DNA of 36,408 bases from an uncultured Acidobacteriia bacterium (GTDB taxonomy: Bacteria; Acidobacteriota; Terriglobia; Bryobacterales; Bryobacteraceae). The notes under the pieces are model-generated. The model saw only the letters and a program-made list of their open reading frames with translations, had not been told where the DNA came from and did no database searches. Positions within the stretch are counted from its first letter, which is position 1; the number at the start of each line of letters is the position of its first letter. Position numbers and translations under genes: made by a program. This document shows positions 8,521 through 18,005 of this stretch, piece after piece. The stretch covers positions 1-36,408 of the forward strand of contig CAIYVZ010000048.1 in assembly GCA_903929755.1 (NCBI GenBank), written 5' to 3'.

Positions 8521-9183
8521 ATGTTGCGGTCAATAGCCATCCGCGACCTTGGGTGCCTTGGTTATGCCGAGGCGCTCCAGGCGCAACATGAGATCGAAGC
8601 GGAATTAAAGCAGGGCCGCGGTCAGGATCATCTGCTCTTTGTGGAGCACCCGCATGTGGTCACCATTGGCCGCAACGGGCAGGAAGACAACATCCTGACA
8701 TCTGTCGCATTTCTGGAGCAGCAGGGCGTTGAGGTTCATGAAACCGACCGGGGTGGCGATGTTACCTATCACGGTCCGGGGCAGGTTGTTGGGTATCCGG
8801 TGATGGATCTGCGGACGTGGAAGCGCGATGTGGGCGCTTATGTGCGGGGAATCGAACAGGTCCTCATTGATACTCTGGAAGAGTTCGGGATTCCGTCCCG
8901 GCGCATTCAGGGTCTGACGGGAGTCTGGACCGGCGAGGGCGATGACGCCGCGAAAATTGCGGCCATCGGCGTCCACCTGAGCCGCTGGGTTTCAACGCAT
9001 GGTTGGGCGCTGAATGTGGCGACCGATCTGAAGTATTTTGGCTACATTGTGCCTTGCGGGCTAAATCGGCCGGTGACGTCGATGGAGCGGCTCGGAGTTC
9101 GGGCCGGGATGGATGAAGTGAAGGCTGCGTTATCGCGCCACTTCCTGAGAGTTTTTGAGTTTACGGAGATTTTAAATGACTGA
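8521..9183 (+). CDS. lipB: Lipoyl(octanoyl) transferase LipB
   Basis: A 220-residue enzyme that transfers octanoate from acyl carrier protein to a lysine on lipoyl domains, the first step of protein lipoylation. Family signatures are visible: the substrate-pocket segment RGGDVTYHGPGQ at about 77-88, Lys145 in AAKIAAIGV, and the acyl-accepting Cys179 in YIVPCGLNRPVTSM. The gene sits 23 bp after lpdA. Its last 8 bases overlap the start of the E2 gene (ATGACTGA), so E2 translation is probably coupled to LipB. That arrangement joins the modifying enzyme to its own substrate. The ATG start gives the usual length; the ribosome-binding site is weak. Third positions here favour G, unlike lpdA just upstream, which fits the strand-composition change in this region. 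Confidence 0.95.
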   Translation: MLRSIAIRDLGCLGYAEALQAQHEIEAELKQGRGQDHLLFVEHPHVVTIGRNGQEDNILTSVAFLEQQGVEVHETDRGGDVTYHGPGQVVGYPVMDLRTWKRDVGAYVRGIEQVLIDTLEEFGIPSRRIQGLTGVWTGEGDDAAKIAAIGVHLSRWVSTHGWALNVATDLKYFGYIVPCGLNRPVTSMERLGVRAGMDEVKAALSRHFLRVFEFTEILND

Positions 9184-10459
9184 CGTCGTAATGCCCCAGA
9201 TGGGCGAAAGCATCGTTGAAGGAACTCTCACCCGCTGGCTGAAGAAGGCTGGCGACGCGGTGGTCCGCGACGAGCCCCTCTTCGAGATCTCCACCGATAA
9301 GGTGGATACCGAAATCCCGGCCCCCATTTCGGGTATTCTGGCCGAAATCCTGGTCACCGAAGGCAACACGGTTGCGGTCAATTCGATCGTGGCGCGGATT
9401 GCTGCCGAAGGCGCTGCGCCTGCCGCTGCTCCCGCCGCTGCTGCTCCGGCTCCTGTGGCAGCTGCGCCTGTGGCCGCCGCTCCGGTTGCCGCCGCACCCG
9501 CTGTTACGGCATCGGTTGAATACGCCGGTCCGCTCTCGCCGCTGGTCCGCAAGATTGCCCGCGAGAACAATGTGGATCTGACGAAGATCACCGGCACTGG
9601 CGCCGGTGGCCGGATCACGAAAGACGATGTGGAAGGTTACCTGAAGGGAGCCGCTCCTGTCGCCGCAGCTCCGGTTGCCGCAGCTCCCATTGCTGCTGCG
9701 AAGCCCGCTGCTCCCGTTTCTGCCTCCCCCGTTTCGGCCCCTGCCGTTTCCTCCCCCGCTCCCACCGCGAAGACCCGTGTGGAACCGATGAGCAACATGC
9801 GCATCAAGATCGCCGAACACATGGTGATGAGCAAGCGCGTTTCCGCCCACGTCACCACCGTGCACCGCGTCGATATGACGAAGGTTGCCAAGGCCCGTGC
9901 GAAGAACAAGGACGAATTCGCCGCGCGCCACGGCATGTCGCTCACCTTCCTGCCGTTCGTCGCCCGCGCTGCCGCTGAGGCGCTGCGCCACTTCCCGCTC
10001 GTCAATGCTTCCATTGATGGCAACAACGTAATCTTCCATAACGAAGTCAACATCGGCATCGCGGTGGCTCTGGATGGCGGTCTGATCGTCCCGGTTATCC
10101 GCAACGCGGACGAGAAGAACGTGGTCGGCCTGCAGCGCTCGATTGTGGACCTGGCGGCCCGTGCCCGTGCCAGACAGCTGAAGCCCGATGAAATTCAGGG
10201 CGGCACGTTCTCCATCACCAACTTCGGCAGCTTTGGCAGCGTTTTTGCGACGCCCGTCATCAACCAGCCGCAGGTTGCCATCCTCGGTGTCGGCACAGTG
10301 GAGAAGGTCGCGGCCGTCGTGGATGACGGTATCGCTATCCGTTCGCAGTGCTACCTGGCGCTGACTTTTGACCACCGCCTGATTGACGGAGCCCTCGGGG
10401 ATCAGTTCACCGGTAAGGTGAAGTCGATCCTCGAAAACTGGTCCGAAGAAGTCCTGTAA
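9176..10459 (+). CDS. 2-oxoacid dehydrogenase E2 (dihydrolipoamide acyltransferase)
   Basis: A 427-residue core subunit of a pyruvate, 2-oxoglutarate or branched-chain 2-oxoacid dehydrogenase complex. Domain order: lipoyl domain (about 1-78) with the lipoylated Lys42 in STDKVDTEIP; an Ala/Pro linker; an E1/E3-binding domain (about 118-158, SPLVRKIARENNVDLTKITG); a second Ala/Pro linker; and the catalytic domain from about 200 with His400 and Asp404 in FDHRLIDGALG. Only one lipoyl domain is present, more usual for 2-oxoglutarate or branched-chain E2 than for many pyruvate E2s, but the substrate cannot be fixed. The start overlaps lipB by 8 bp. The gene ends 25 bp before a strong terminator. 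A decayed partial copy of its 3' part lies at 11769-11880. Confidence 0.93.
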   Translation: MTDVVMPQMGESIVEGTLTRWLKKAGDAVVRDEPLFEISTDKVDTEIPAPISGILAEILVTEGNTVAVNSIVARIAAEGAAPAAAPAAAAPAPVAAAPVAAAPVAAAPAVTASVEYAGPLSPLVRKIARENNVDLTKITGTGAGGRITKDDVEGYLKGAAPVAAAPVAAAPIAAAKPAAPVSASPVSAPAVSSPAPTAKTRVEPMSNMRIKIAEHMVMSKRVSAHVTTVHRVDMTKVAKARAKNKDEFAARHGMSLTFLPFVARAAAEALRHFPLVNASIDGNNVIFHNEVNIGIAVALDGGLIVPVIRNADEKNVVGLQRSIVDLAARARARQLKPDEIQGGTFSITNFGSFGSVFATPVINQPQVAILGVGTVEKVAAVVDDGIAIRSQCYLALTFDHRLIDGALGDQFTGKVKSILENWSEEVL

Positions 10460-10484
10460 GGCCGCTGAACAACTCAAGTCTCAC

Positions 10485-10523
10485 AAAACCGGTCCTGTGG
10501 AGCCTATCCGCAGGACCGGTTTT
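10485..10523. terminator. Intrinsic terminator, probably bidirectional
   Basis: AAAACCGGTCCTG (10485-10497) and CAGGACCGGTTTT (10511-10523) form a perfect 13-bp stem with a 13-nt loop. Terminal A/T runs on both sides and a further TTTT at 10527-10530 allow termination in either direction. It lies 25 bp after the E2 stop and about 20 bp after the convergent PEP-CTERM gene. Confidence 0.88.
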
Positions 10524-10544
10524 CTGTTTTGTATCCGTTAAACC

Positions 10545-11528
10545 TCAAGCTCGGCGCGCTGGGGACTTTCGGCGGGCCCGAACGCCGGCAACGGCGAGCA
10601 GACCGGAAAGAGCCAACAACAGGCTTGCAGGTTCCGGGGTGCTGTTGGAGCCCAGACCCGTGAGAGGCGCAACGTCGTCGATGCCATTGAATCCACCCAC
10701 CACGAAGGTCGGATTGAGGGCGCTGGTGATATCGGCGGATGCGCTGTAGTCGATGAAGGTAATGGAATTGTATCCGGCGATGAGTGCGTGCCCCTGGCCA
10801 TCAACAGCGCCCTGATCGAAATCACCGGTGATACCGAAGCGCTCTTTGACGCCCGCACCTGTGTTCGTGGGGTCAAAAGTGCCAACGGCACCACGGCCGA
10901 AGAGCGTCAGCAGGCTTGTGAAAGGGTCGTAGACCATTCCGTGCGCGGAAGTAATTCCTGAAAAGAGCTGTGTCGTGGTGAAGGTGCTCAGGTTCAGCAA
11001 GCCAACATTGCCACCGCCGTTGGGCTGCCCGTTCACGTAGAAAGCGCCACTTGAAGGCGTGAACGCTTCGCCGGTGACGCCGTAGTCGTCGCCTGTGAGG
11101 GCGTGGGTCGTACCGTTCTGAATTTGACCTCCACTGATCGGGAGAGTAGCGAGGGCTCCACCGAAATTACTGGTGTATACCTTGGTGCCACTCGGATCGA
11201 GTGCGAGATGAAAACTCCCACCACCTCCGGTAGCCGCGTCTGTCACCGGAACGCCAGACGTAGTGATCTGATGCACCTGACCCGAATTCTGGCCTCCAAT
11301 CAACAAGTCTCCGTTGGGCGCAAAAATGATGCCGTCCGCGCCATTCGTTGAAGCTATGTTAGTGGGCGTGGAAAGCGTGAAGTTGGTTCCGTCGTACTGG
11401 TAACCAACACTCCAGACATTTTGCCCCCCGGTGTACAACGTGTAATACAGTGTTCCTGCGAGCGTCCCTGCTGATGCGGTGAGGCAGCACAGGCTCAGAA
11501 CAAATCCCCCTGCAATGAGTCGCTTCAT
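10545..11528 (-). CDS. PEP-CTERM sorting-domain protein, beta-propeller-like
   Basis: A secreted protein of about 327 residues. The C-terminus has a clear PEP-CTERM tripartite signal: TPEPASLLL, a hydrophobic helix (LALSGLLAVAGV) and a basic end (RARRKSPARR). This tail is recognised by exosortase systems for export and surface or exopolysaccharide association. The body has repeats with ALDPSGTKVYTSNFGG and GIIFAPNGDLLIGG-like strands, suggesting an SMP-30/NHL-like propeller; no enzyme motif is seen. An in-frame ATG exists at 11552. I prefer the ATG at 11528, because a GAGGAGA site lies just before it and the signal peptide (MKRLIAGGFVLSLCCL) then starts at residue 1. It is monocistronic and convergent with E2. 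No exosortase gene is in the window. Confidence 0.8.
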   Translation of the reverse strand: MKRLIAGGFVLSLCCLTASAGTLAGTLYYTLYTGGQNVWSVGYQYDGTNFTLSTPTNIASTNGADGIIFAPNGDLLIGGQNSGQVHQITTSGVPVTDAATGGGGSFHLALDPSGTKVYTSNFGGALATLPISGGQIQNGTTHALTGDDYGVTGEAFTPSSGAFYVNGQPNGGGNVGLLNLSTFTTTQLFSGITSAHGMVYDPFTSLLTLFGRGAVGTFDPTNTGAGVKERFGITGDFDQGAVDGQGHALIAGYNSITFIDYSASADITSALNPTFVVGGFNGIDDVAPLTGLGSNSTPEPASLLLALSGLLAVAGVRARRKSPARRA

Positions 11529-11919
11529 ACTTTTTCCATTTCTCCTCTTCATCCGTTTATTCGCGACACGGGGTGTCTCAGGCTGTTTGCCTGGAATCGC
11601 CGCGCTCGAAAAACATTAACCAGGTGTTCCATTATGGGACCCTAGACTTCAGGTGAGTCTAACGTATTTTGCTCCGCCGGTCAATCGGCTTCGGCCCCGT
11701 CCGGTGGCTGCCATCCGCCCGGCGCTGCGCTCTCAGGACCGCCTGTTTCTTGCCTCCGGTTTCCGCGTGGCAACAACGTAATCTTCCACACAAAGTCAAC
11801 ATCGGCATCGCGCCCTCGGGGATCAGTTCACCGGTAAGGTGAAGTCGATCCTCGAAAACTGGTCCGAAGAAGTCCTGTAAGGTAACTTTCAGTTCTGGCT
11901 GTTTTGGCAAAAGGCGGGT
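11529..11919. other. Intergenic region with decayed gene copy
   Basis: This 391-bp gap separates the divergent PEP-CTERM and Oar-like genes. It holds the presumed upstream region of the PEP-CTERM gene and, at 11769-11880, a degenerate partial copy of the E2 gene. The part at 11640-11768 is GC-rich and shows no open gene, tRNA or convincing promoter that I can recognise. It sits inside the zone where + strand composition changes from C-rich to G-rich. Confidence 0.5.
11769..11880 (+). pseudogene. Internally deleted remnant of the E2 gene
   Basis: Two pieces of the E2 coding sequence are joined here. Bases 11769-11812 match 10019-10063 with a few substitutions and one deleted base. Bases 11812-11880 match 10391-10459, including the TAA stop, essentially exactly. 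The 327 bp between them (10064-10390) are missing, and the junction sits at a shared G. The match extends 2 bases past the stop and then ends. It has no start codon and cannot encode a catalytic domain. It points to a past duplication or recombination event next to the Oar-like gene, which begins 40 bp downstream. The near-identity of the right piece implies a recent event or gene conversion. Confidence 0.88.
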
Positions 11920-14900
11920 GTGAATGCATCCACTTTTCCTGTTTATTTGCTAGACTTCATTTGCCTGCGACCTTCATTCCTGCCTCCGACTCTTGCGCTG
12001 GGCCTGCTTGCCCTCTCAGCGCCATTTGCCTTCGCACTACCCTGCGGCAGCATTCAGGGGACTGTGTCGGATCCCGCAAAACGACCCGTTGAAGGGGCGG
12101 TAATTCGTCTGGAAAATCGGGAACTTCACCTGACGATTTCCGGGCGTTCGGCCGTCGGTGGCTCCTGGTATTTTCTCGACCTTGGCTGCGGCTCGTGGCA
12201 ATTATCCGCGCAGGCGGAGGGGTTTCAGAAGACAACGCTTGAGCCTGTCACGCTGCATGTGGACCAAACCCTCCACCTCGATATCCCCCTTGCCATTAGC
12301 GGGAAGACTGAGGTCCTGGAAGTTCGGGCTGACGGTGGTCAGGCCGTCGCGATGACCAGCGTCGTGGAAAGCGGGGTTATCGGGTCCATGCCCCTGAATG
12401 CTCGCCAGTATCTGGATCTGGCCCTGCTTACTCCGGGCGTGGTGCCGGCGCCGCAGGGAACCCAGGGAAGCGGGGTGAACTTTTCCGGCATCCGGTCCCA
12501 ATCGAACGTCTATCTGCTGGATGGCGTCAGCAATACCGACACGCAGACCAACCAGCCTCTGAATCTGTTTCGAATTACCGACGCTGTGCTGGAATTCGAC
12601 GTTGCCACAGGCTCCCGCCCGGCTTCCTCGGGCCGCAGCTCGGGAGTCCAGGTAAACGTCATCACGCGGAGCGGTACCGATACTGTGCACGGTTCCGTTT
12701 TCGAATACCTGCGGAACACGGACTTCAGCGCCGCAGACTTCTTCGTGAACAAGCTCGGCGGGCAAAAAGCACCTCTGAACCGGAACCAGTACGGCACGTC
12801 ACTCTCGGGTCCAATCCTGAAGGGGAAGACCTTCTTTCTGGGCTCCTGGGAGGGTTTCCGTCAGGTTTCCCATATCGTGAGTTCCACGCTGGTTCCCACT
12901 GCGGCGCAGCGCAATGCTGTGACCGATCCGACTTCACGCAAGCTGCTCTCTTTCTGGCCCACCGCCAATACTTCCGGGGCGCTCAACTATCTCTCGAATG
13001 TGACCAACCTCGACTCGGACAATACCGCTCTAATCAAGGTGGATCACAATCTTTCGGAGCGCGATCACCTCTCCGCCCGATGGACGCAGTACTGGGGCAA
13101 CAGTACAAGCGGGGGCCCAACGCCGCTCAGCGGGGGCAACACGGGGCCGCTGGTTCAGGTCTCGGCCATGCTGAGCGGAGAGCATGCCTTCGCGCCGCTT
13201 TTGGTCACCAACCTGCGAGCCGGATACTCTCGCTACGAGGTGATTCGGACACCGCAGGACCATGGCATGAACGCCGCCACCATCCTGACGAACGCGGCTG
13301 GCCTTCCGATTCCGGGCGTGGTGGATGGTTCGCTTGATCCTGTAAATTCCGGGCTGCCTTCCGTGGCCGTTGGCGGGGGCTTCGCGGCTCTCGGTACCAA
13401 CGCCAACTTCCCGCAGGGGCGTATTTCGAACACCACCGAACTCTTCAGCGATACCTCTTTCATTCATTCGTCCAGGCACTCCCAGACTTTCCACTTCGGG
13501 GGGCAGATTCGCCGGGAAGACCTGAGCCGGTATCTGAACCGTGCGGAACGCGGCACCGTGAATTTTTCCACGTTTGCCGATTTTGCCGCAGGGCAGATCA
13601 ACACTTCCACGTTCCGGACGGGAAATACTCAGGCCTACTGGGGCCGCCATCCGTGGGCCCTGTATCTGCAGGATGAGCTTCGCCTGACCCGGACCCTTTC
13701 GGCAAGTTTGGGGCTGCGGTATGAGTCTCCTTCGGCGGCGGCGGAACGGCGCAACCACGCGGTCAACTTTATTCCGGGTTACGGTCCCATGATTGTGGGA
13801 ACGAACCAGGTGCTCGGCGTGGATCCGCTGAAGAAGGGCCCGGCGGCCTTCACTTACTCGACGGCTATGTTCTCCATCCCTTCGGCGGGAAGTTCGGCGG
13901 ACCGCAACAACTTTGCTCCCAACCTGGGGCTCGCCTGGCAGTACCGCAAGACGGTGGTCCGTGGCGGGGTTCGGATCGCTTACGACGACCTGTTTAACAA
14001 CGTGCCGTCGGCGATGGCGCTCAACGCGCCGTTCGGCCTGCAGACCACGCAGACCGCGAATGTGACCCAGTCGGGCAAGTTCAGCTGGGCGATGGCCTTC
14101 GATCAGAATGTGCCGCTGGTTTCCAACTTCGGACGGCAGGGGCCGGGAACGCCTTCGGCAGGCGTGCTGACGTTCCAGGGGATCTCGCCAGACATGCGCT
14201 CCGCTTACGCCTACCTTTACAACTTCGGCTTGCAGACCGCGGTGGGCGGGGCAACCACGGTGGAAGTGGAATATCTGGGGAGTTCCGGTCACCGGTTGGG
14301 TATTTACACGGATCTGAACCAGCCTTCGGTGATCGTGCGCGATGCCACCCGGCGGGGGCCGGTGGCTCCGAACGAACAGGTCTTCCCGTACAAGTTTTTC
14401 AACCAGGTGCAAGTCGCCCAGTCGATTGGCAATTCCAACTACAACGGCGTGATGGCGAGTGCCCGGTACCGGGGACGCCGGGCCACGCTGCAGGGCTCCT
14501 GGACGATGGGGAAATCGCTCGACTACAACTCCTCTTACTTCGGTTCCGGCAATCTGCCTGGCGAGACGGGGACGCCGGTGGATTCCATGAATCTGCGGCT
14601 TGAGCACGGCCCTTCCTCGTTCGATGTTCGCCAGCGCTTTGTGGGGATGGCGGTTGTGGATCTGCCGGGGTGTTTTCGAGCCTGGCAGGTTTCCGGCATC
14701 GTTACGGTCCAGTCCGGGGTGCCATTCACGGTGGTTACGGGGGGCCAGGATACGAGCGGTTTCAACCAGACGAACGGCGGCATCAGTCCGCAGGCGGGGA
14801 ACCGCCCGAATCTGGTCCACACGGGGGGGCTGCCGCAGAGCAACTGGAATCCGGACGGGGCGTTCGACACCACGTGGTTCGTGGCGAACACGGCGGGGCG

Positions 14901-15198
14901 GAACGGGACCTCGGGACGAAACCAATACTACGGGCCGGGGTTGGTGAATGCCGACCTGCTGATCTCCCGCAGTTTCCGTCTGGGACGAAGCGACCGGGTG
15001 CGGCTGCAGTTGCGCGGGGAGTTCTTTAACGCGCTGAATCATACAAATTTTGCGAACCCGGTTGCGGACCTGAGCAACGCCGCGTTTGGCCGGATCACGC
15101 AGACGCTGGGCTCGGCTTCGGCCAATTCCGCCGGAACCAGCGGTGGGGTGATGGGGGCTCCCCGAATCGCTCAACTGGCGCTGCGGCTGGCATTTTAG
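11920..15198 (+). CDS. Oar-like TonB-dependent outer-membrane protein with carboxypeptidase-regulatory-like domain
   Basis: A 1092-residue outer-membrane protein of the Oar-like family, greatly expanded in Acidobacteriota. A signal sequence ends near LSAPFAFALP (residue about 42). A carboxypeptidase-regulatory-like Ig domain follows (about 45-130, GSIQGTVSDPAKRPVEGAVI). Then come a plug domain (about 155-260, with LNARQYLDLALLTPGV and YLLDGVSNTD) and a long beta-barrel. The end is typical: LRGEFFNALNHTNF and a final aromatic residue (ALRLAF). Such proteins are thought to import or bind polymers or peptides, or to aid adhesion; the ligand is unknown. The start is GTG at 11920 with a weak AAGGCGG site, the best choice before the signal peptide. 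Upstream DNA is a decayed E2 fragment, so the native promoter may have been altered. Confidence 0.9.
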   Translation: MNASTFPVYLLDFICLRPSFLPPTLALGLLALSAPFAFALPCGSIQGTVSDPAKRPVEGAVIRLENRELHLTISGRSAVGGSWYFLDLGCGSWQLSAQAEGFQKTTLEPVTLHVDQTLHLDIPLAISGKTEVLEVRADGGQAVAMTSVVESGVIGSMPLNARQYLDLALLTPGVVPAPQGTQGSGVNFSGIRSQSNVYLLDGVSNTDTQTNQPLNLFRITDAVLEFDVATGSRPASSGRSSGVQVNVITRSGTDTVHGSVFEYLRNTDFSAADFFVNKLGGQKAPLNRNQYGTSLSGPILKGKTFFLGSWEGFRQVSHIVSSTLVPTAAQRNAVTDPTSRKLLSFWPTANTSGALNYLSNVTNLDSDNTALIKVDHNLSERDHLSARWTQYWGNSTSGGPTPLSGGNTGPLVQVSAMLSGEHAFAPLLVTNLRAGYSRYEVIRTPQDHGMNAATILTNAAGLPIPGVVDGSLDPVNSGLPSVAVGGGFAALGTNANFPQGRISNTTELFSDTSFIHSSRHSQTFHFGGQIRREDLSRYLNRAERGTVNFSTFADFAAGQINTSTFRTGNTQAYWGRHPWALYLQDELRLTRTLSASLGLRYESPSAAAERRNHAVNFIPGYGPMIVGTNQVLGVDPLKKGPAAFTYSTAMFSIPSAGSSADRNNFAPNLGLAWQYRKTVVRGGVRIAYDDLFNNVPSAMALNAPFGLQTTQTANVTQSGKFSWAMAFDQNVPLVSNFGRQGPGTPSAGVLTFQGISPDMRSAYAYLYNFGLQTAVGGATTVEVEYLGSSGHRLGIYTDLNQPSVIVRDATRRGPVAPNEQVFPYKFFNQVQVAQSIGNSNYNGVMASARYRGRRATLQGSWTMGKSLDYNSSYFGSGNLPGETGTPVDSMNLRLEHGPSSFDVRQRFVGMAVVDLPGCFRAWQVSGIVTVQSGVPFTVVTGGQDTSGFNQTNGGISPQAGNRPNLVHTGGLPQSNWNPDGAFDTTWFVANTAGRNGTSGRNQYYGPGLVNADLLISRSFRLGRSDRVRLQLRGEFFNALNHTNFANPVADLSNAAFGRITQTLGSASANSAGTSGGVMGAPRIAQLALRLAF

Positions 15199-15305
15199 TT
15201 CCGCAGCGAGCTAACGGACCTGTGCGGTCCTCCGGACGGATTTACGCAGAGATGGCCGGGCATTATTTACGTCCTGGCGGCTCGGCTACACTGGGAGAAT
15301 AACCG

Positions 15306-16778
15306 ATGACGCCACACGCCCTGATGCCACCTACGATCCCGGAGGGGCTTACTTTTGATGATGTACTACTGGTTCCGGCGTGGAGCGACCTGCTCCCGAC
15401 GGAAGCCGATACCCGAACGCATCTAACAAAGTCGATTCCGCTGAACATCCCCATTGTGAGTGCTGCGATGGATACGGTGACGGAATCGCATCTCGCGATT
15501 GCGCTGGCCCAGCAGGGGGGCATCGGGTTCATCCACCGGAATATGACGCTGGAGCGGCAGGCCGAAGAGGTTGACCGCGTCAAGCGCAGCGAAAGCGGCA
15601 TGATCGTGGATCCGATCACCATCCGGCCGAACATGAAGATCTCGGATGCACTGTCGCTGATGGAGCGCTTCCGGATCTCGGGTGTGCCTGTTACCGAAGC
15701 GAACGGCAAGCTGGTGGGGATTCTGACCAACCGTGATCTGCGGTTCGAAAACCGGTACGACATGCCGATTGCGGACGTGATGACGAAGGACAACCTCATC
15801 ACGGTGCCGGTGGGGACAACGCTCGACCAGGCGGAGGAGATACTGCATCGCCACCGTGTAGAAAAGCTGCTGGTGGTGGATGAGCACTACACGCTGAAGG
15901 GCCTGATCACCGTTAAGGACATTCAGAAGAAGCTGAAGTACCCGAACTCGGCGAAGGACGACCAGGGCCGGTTGCGGGTGGGCGCGGCGATTGGGGCTAC
16001 GGGCGATTTTTTAGAGCGCGCGCAGGAACTGGTACGCCGGAAGGTGGATGTGATCGCCATCGATACCGCTCATGCCCACAGCATTCGCGTATTTGAGGCA
16101 GTGAAGGCCGTAAAGGCGTGGAATCCGAATGTCCAGCTGATTGCCGGCAACATTGGCACGTATGAGGCCGCGAGGGGCCTGATTGATCTGGGCGTGGACG
16201 GCATCAAGGTCGGCATTGGGCCGGGCTCGATTTGTACGACGCGGATCGTTTCGGGGGCGGGTGTACCGCAACTGACGGCGATTACTGAGTGCAGCCGGGC
16301 AGCGCGGGAGGCGGGGATTCCGCTGATCGCCGACGGGGGCATTAAGTTTTCGGGTGACGTAACGAAAGCGATTGCGGCGGGCGCGAATACCGTGATGATT
16401 GGGAGTCTGCTGGCGGGGACGGATGAGAGCCCGGGCGAGACGATTCTGTATCAGGGCCGGACGTTTAAGAGCTATCGCGGCATGGGTTCACTGGGCGCGA
16501 TGTCGACGGGGCGAACCGATCGATATGGCCTTGATCCGAACCAGAAGCTGGTGCCGGAAGGAATTGAAGGCCGTGTGGCCTCGAAGGGACCGCTGGCGGA
16601 TCTGGTGTACCAGCTGGTGGGTGGCCTGCGGTCGGGCATGGGGTATTGCGGATGCCGGACCTTGGCGGAGATGCATACGAACTCGCGATTTGTGCGGGTT
16701 TCGCCGGCGGGTCTGCGTGAGAGCCACGTACACGACGTGATCATCACGAAGGAAGCGCCAAATTACCGGATTGAGTAG
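15306..16778 (+). CDS. guaB: Inosine-5'-monophosphate dehydrogenase
   Basis: A 490-residue enzyme that oxidises IMP to XMP with NAD+, the committed step of GMP synthesis. The N-terminal barrel begins [14 protein letters not shown]. Two CBS domains occupy about 95-215 ([33 protein letters not shown]). The catalytic Cys310 is in [17 protein letters not shown]. The flap and phosphate loops follow ([12 protein letters not shown], and an RSGMGYCGC segment near 440). All key residues and the length match bacterial IMPDH. A GGGAG ribosome-binding site lies 8 bp before the ATG. It stands 107 bp after the Oar-like gene and 81 bp before recA, in the same direction. GuaA is not in the window. Confidence 0.97.
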   Translation: MTPHALMPPTIPEGLTFDDVLLVPAWSDLLPTEADTRTHLTKSIPLNIPIVSAAMDTVTESHLAIALAQQGGIGFIHRNMTLERQAEEVDRVKRSESGMIVDPITIRPNMKISDALSLMERFRISGVPVTEANGKLVGILTNRDLRFENRYDMPIADVMTKDNLITVPVGTTLDQAEEILHRHRVEKLLVVDEHYTLKGLITVKDIQKKLKYPNSAKDDQGRLRVGAAIGATGDFLERAQELVRRKVDVIAIDTAHAHSIRVFEAVKAVKAWNPNVQLIAGNIGTYEAARGLIDLGVDGIKVGIGPGSICTTRIVSGAGVPQLTAITECSRAAREAGIPLIADGGIKFSGDVTKAIAAGANTVMIGSLLAGTDESPGETILYQGRTFKSYRGMGSLGAMSTGRTDRYGLDPNQKLVPEGIEGRVASKGPLADLVYQLVGGLRSGMGYCGCRTLAEMHTNSRFVRVSPAGLRESHVHDVIITKEAPNYRIE

Positions 16779-16801
16779 TAGCCATTTATTTTTAGTGGTG
16801 C

Positions 16802-16807
16802 TATACT
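16802..16807 (+). promoter_or_regulatory. Possible -10 element upstream of recA
   Basis: TATACT lies 53 bp before the chosen recA start, in an AT-rich stretch between guaB and recA. No good -35 hexamer is found at the usual distance, and I see no clear LexA-type palindrome, so SOS control is not supported by eye. Confidence 0.28.
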
Positions 16808-16859
16808 CAATTTTCGCCTTTTATTCGCCTTTCGGGTGGAGGGCACAGGAGCTTTGGTA

Positions 16860-17951
16860 ATGGACGATAAAGAGCGCTTACGGGTATTGGAAGTAACTCT
16901 CGGCCAGATCGAGAAACAGTTTGGTAAAGGCTCAGTCGTCAGGCTGGGGTCGAAGGATGCGATTCTCCCTATCGCAGTGATCTCCACAGGGGCGATCTCG
17001 CTCGATGCCGCACTTGGCACGGGCGGGGTACCCCGGGGGAGAGTGGTGGAGATATTCGGACCGGAATCCTCTGGTAAGACGACGATTGCGTTGCAGGTGA
17101 TTGCCGAGGCCCAGAAGAAGGGCGGGTTGGCGGCATTCATCGACGTGGAACATGCGCTGGATCCGGCGTATGCGCGGAAGCTGGGCGTGGATGTGGACAA
17201 TCTGCTGGTTTCGCAGCCCGATTATGGTGAACAGGCTCTGGAAATTACGGCAGCGCTGATTGCGTCGGGGAGTCTGGACGTGATTGTGGTCGATTCGGTG
17301 GCGGCGTTGGTGCCGAAGGCCGAACTCGATGGTGAGATGGGCGATTCGCATGTGGGACTGCAGGCGCGGCTGATGTCGCAGGCGTTGCGGAAGCTGACCG
17401 GTATTGTGTCGAAGTCGAAGACTTGCATTATCTTCATTAACCAGATTCGAGAGAAGATTGGCGTGATGTTTGGGAGCCCGGAAACGACAACGGGCGGTCG
17501 GGCGCTGAAGTTCTACTCGTCGGTAAGGCTCGACATCCGGCGGATTGCGGCGATTAAAGACGGCGACGTGGTGGTGGGCAACCGGACGAAGGTGAAGGTT
17601 GTGAAGAACAAGCTGGCGCCACCGTTCCGGGAAGCGGAATTCGACATTGTGTATGGTGAGGGCGTGTCGCGCGAAGGTGATTTGATCGACATGGGCGTGA
17701 TGCACAGCATTATTGAAAAGTCGGGTTCGTGGCTGAGTTATAAGGGCGACCGGATTGGCCAGGGACGCGAGAATGCTCGTCAGTTCCTGAAGGACAATAC
17801 GGATATGCGGCAGACGATTGAGACGGAGTTGCGGAAGGCATTGGGGCTGATTCGGGACTTGGCGAATGGTGTTCCGCAGGTGGCTCCGGCGGCTGGTGCT
17901 GCTGCGGCTGGGCCTAAGGTTGTTCCGGCTGCTGCACCGCGGGGCAGATAG
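16860..17951 (+). CDS. recA: RecA recombinase
   Basis: A 363-residue ATP-dependent strand-exchange protein for homologous recombination and LexA cleavage. Walker [10 protein letters not shown] is at 67-75. Other landmarks are Walker B ([12 protein letters not shown]), loop L1 ([19 protein letters not shown]), and loop L2 (the [28 protein letters not shown] region). The C-terminal tail is Ala/Pro/Gly-rich and ends basic, unlike the acidic tail of E. coli RecA. The frame also opens at a GTG at 16836. The ATG at 16860 is preferred because an AGGAG site sits 8 bp upstream and [22 protein letters not shown] is the normal beginning. No recX or lexA gene follows. Confidence 0.97.
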   Translation: MDDKERLRVLEVTLGQIEKQFGKGSVVRLGSKDAILPIAVISTGAISLDAALGTGGVPRGRVVEIFGPESSGKTTIALQVIAEAQKKGGLAAFIDVEHALDPAYARKLGVDVDNLLVSQPDYGEQALEITAALIASGSLDVIVVDSVAALVPKAELDGEMGDSHVGLQARLMSQALRKLTGIVSKSKTCIIFINQIREKIGVMFGSPETTTGGRALKFYSSVRLDIRRIAAIKDGDVVVGNRTKVKVVKNKLAPPFREAEFDIVYGEGVSREGDLIDMGVMHSIIEKSGSWLSYKGDRIGQGRENARQFLKDNTDMRQTIETELRKALGLIRDLANGVPQVAPAAGAAAAGPKVVPAAAPRGR

Positions 17952-18005
17952 TTTCGACGCAGCTGTGGCGTTGGGTTCGGGGCTCATGGTTGTTTTCGCC
18001 GTGTT

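Noticed and set aside
9410-9760. Repeated GCTCCxGCC-type units resembling a short tandem repeat or array
   Set aside because: They encode the Ala/Pro linkers of E2; there is no constant repeat and spacer structure, so not CRISPR.
13030-15174. A 714-codon minus-strand open frame opposite the Oar-like gene
   Set aside because: It is antisense to a well-supported receptor, has Arg/Pro/His-rich composition and no domain; it is a by-product of GC-rich codons.
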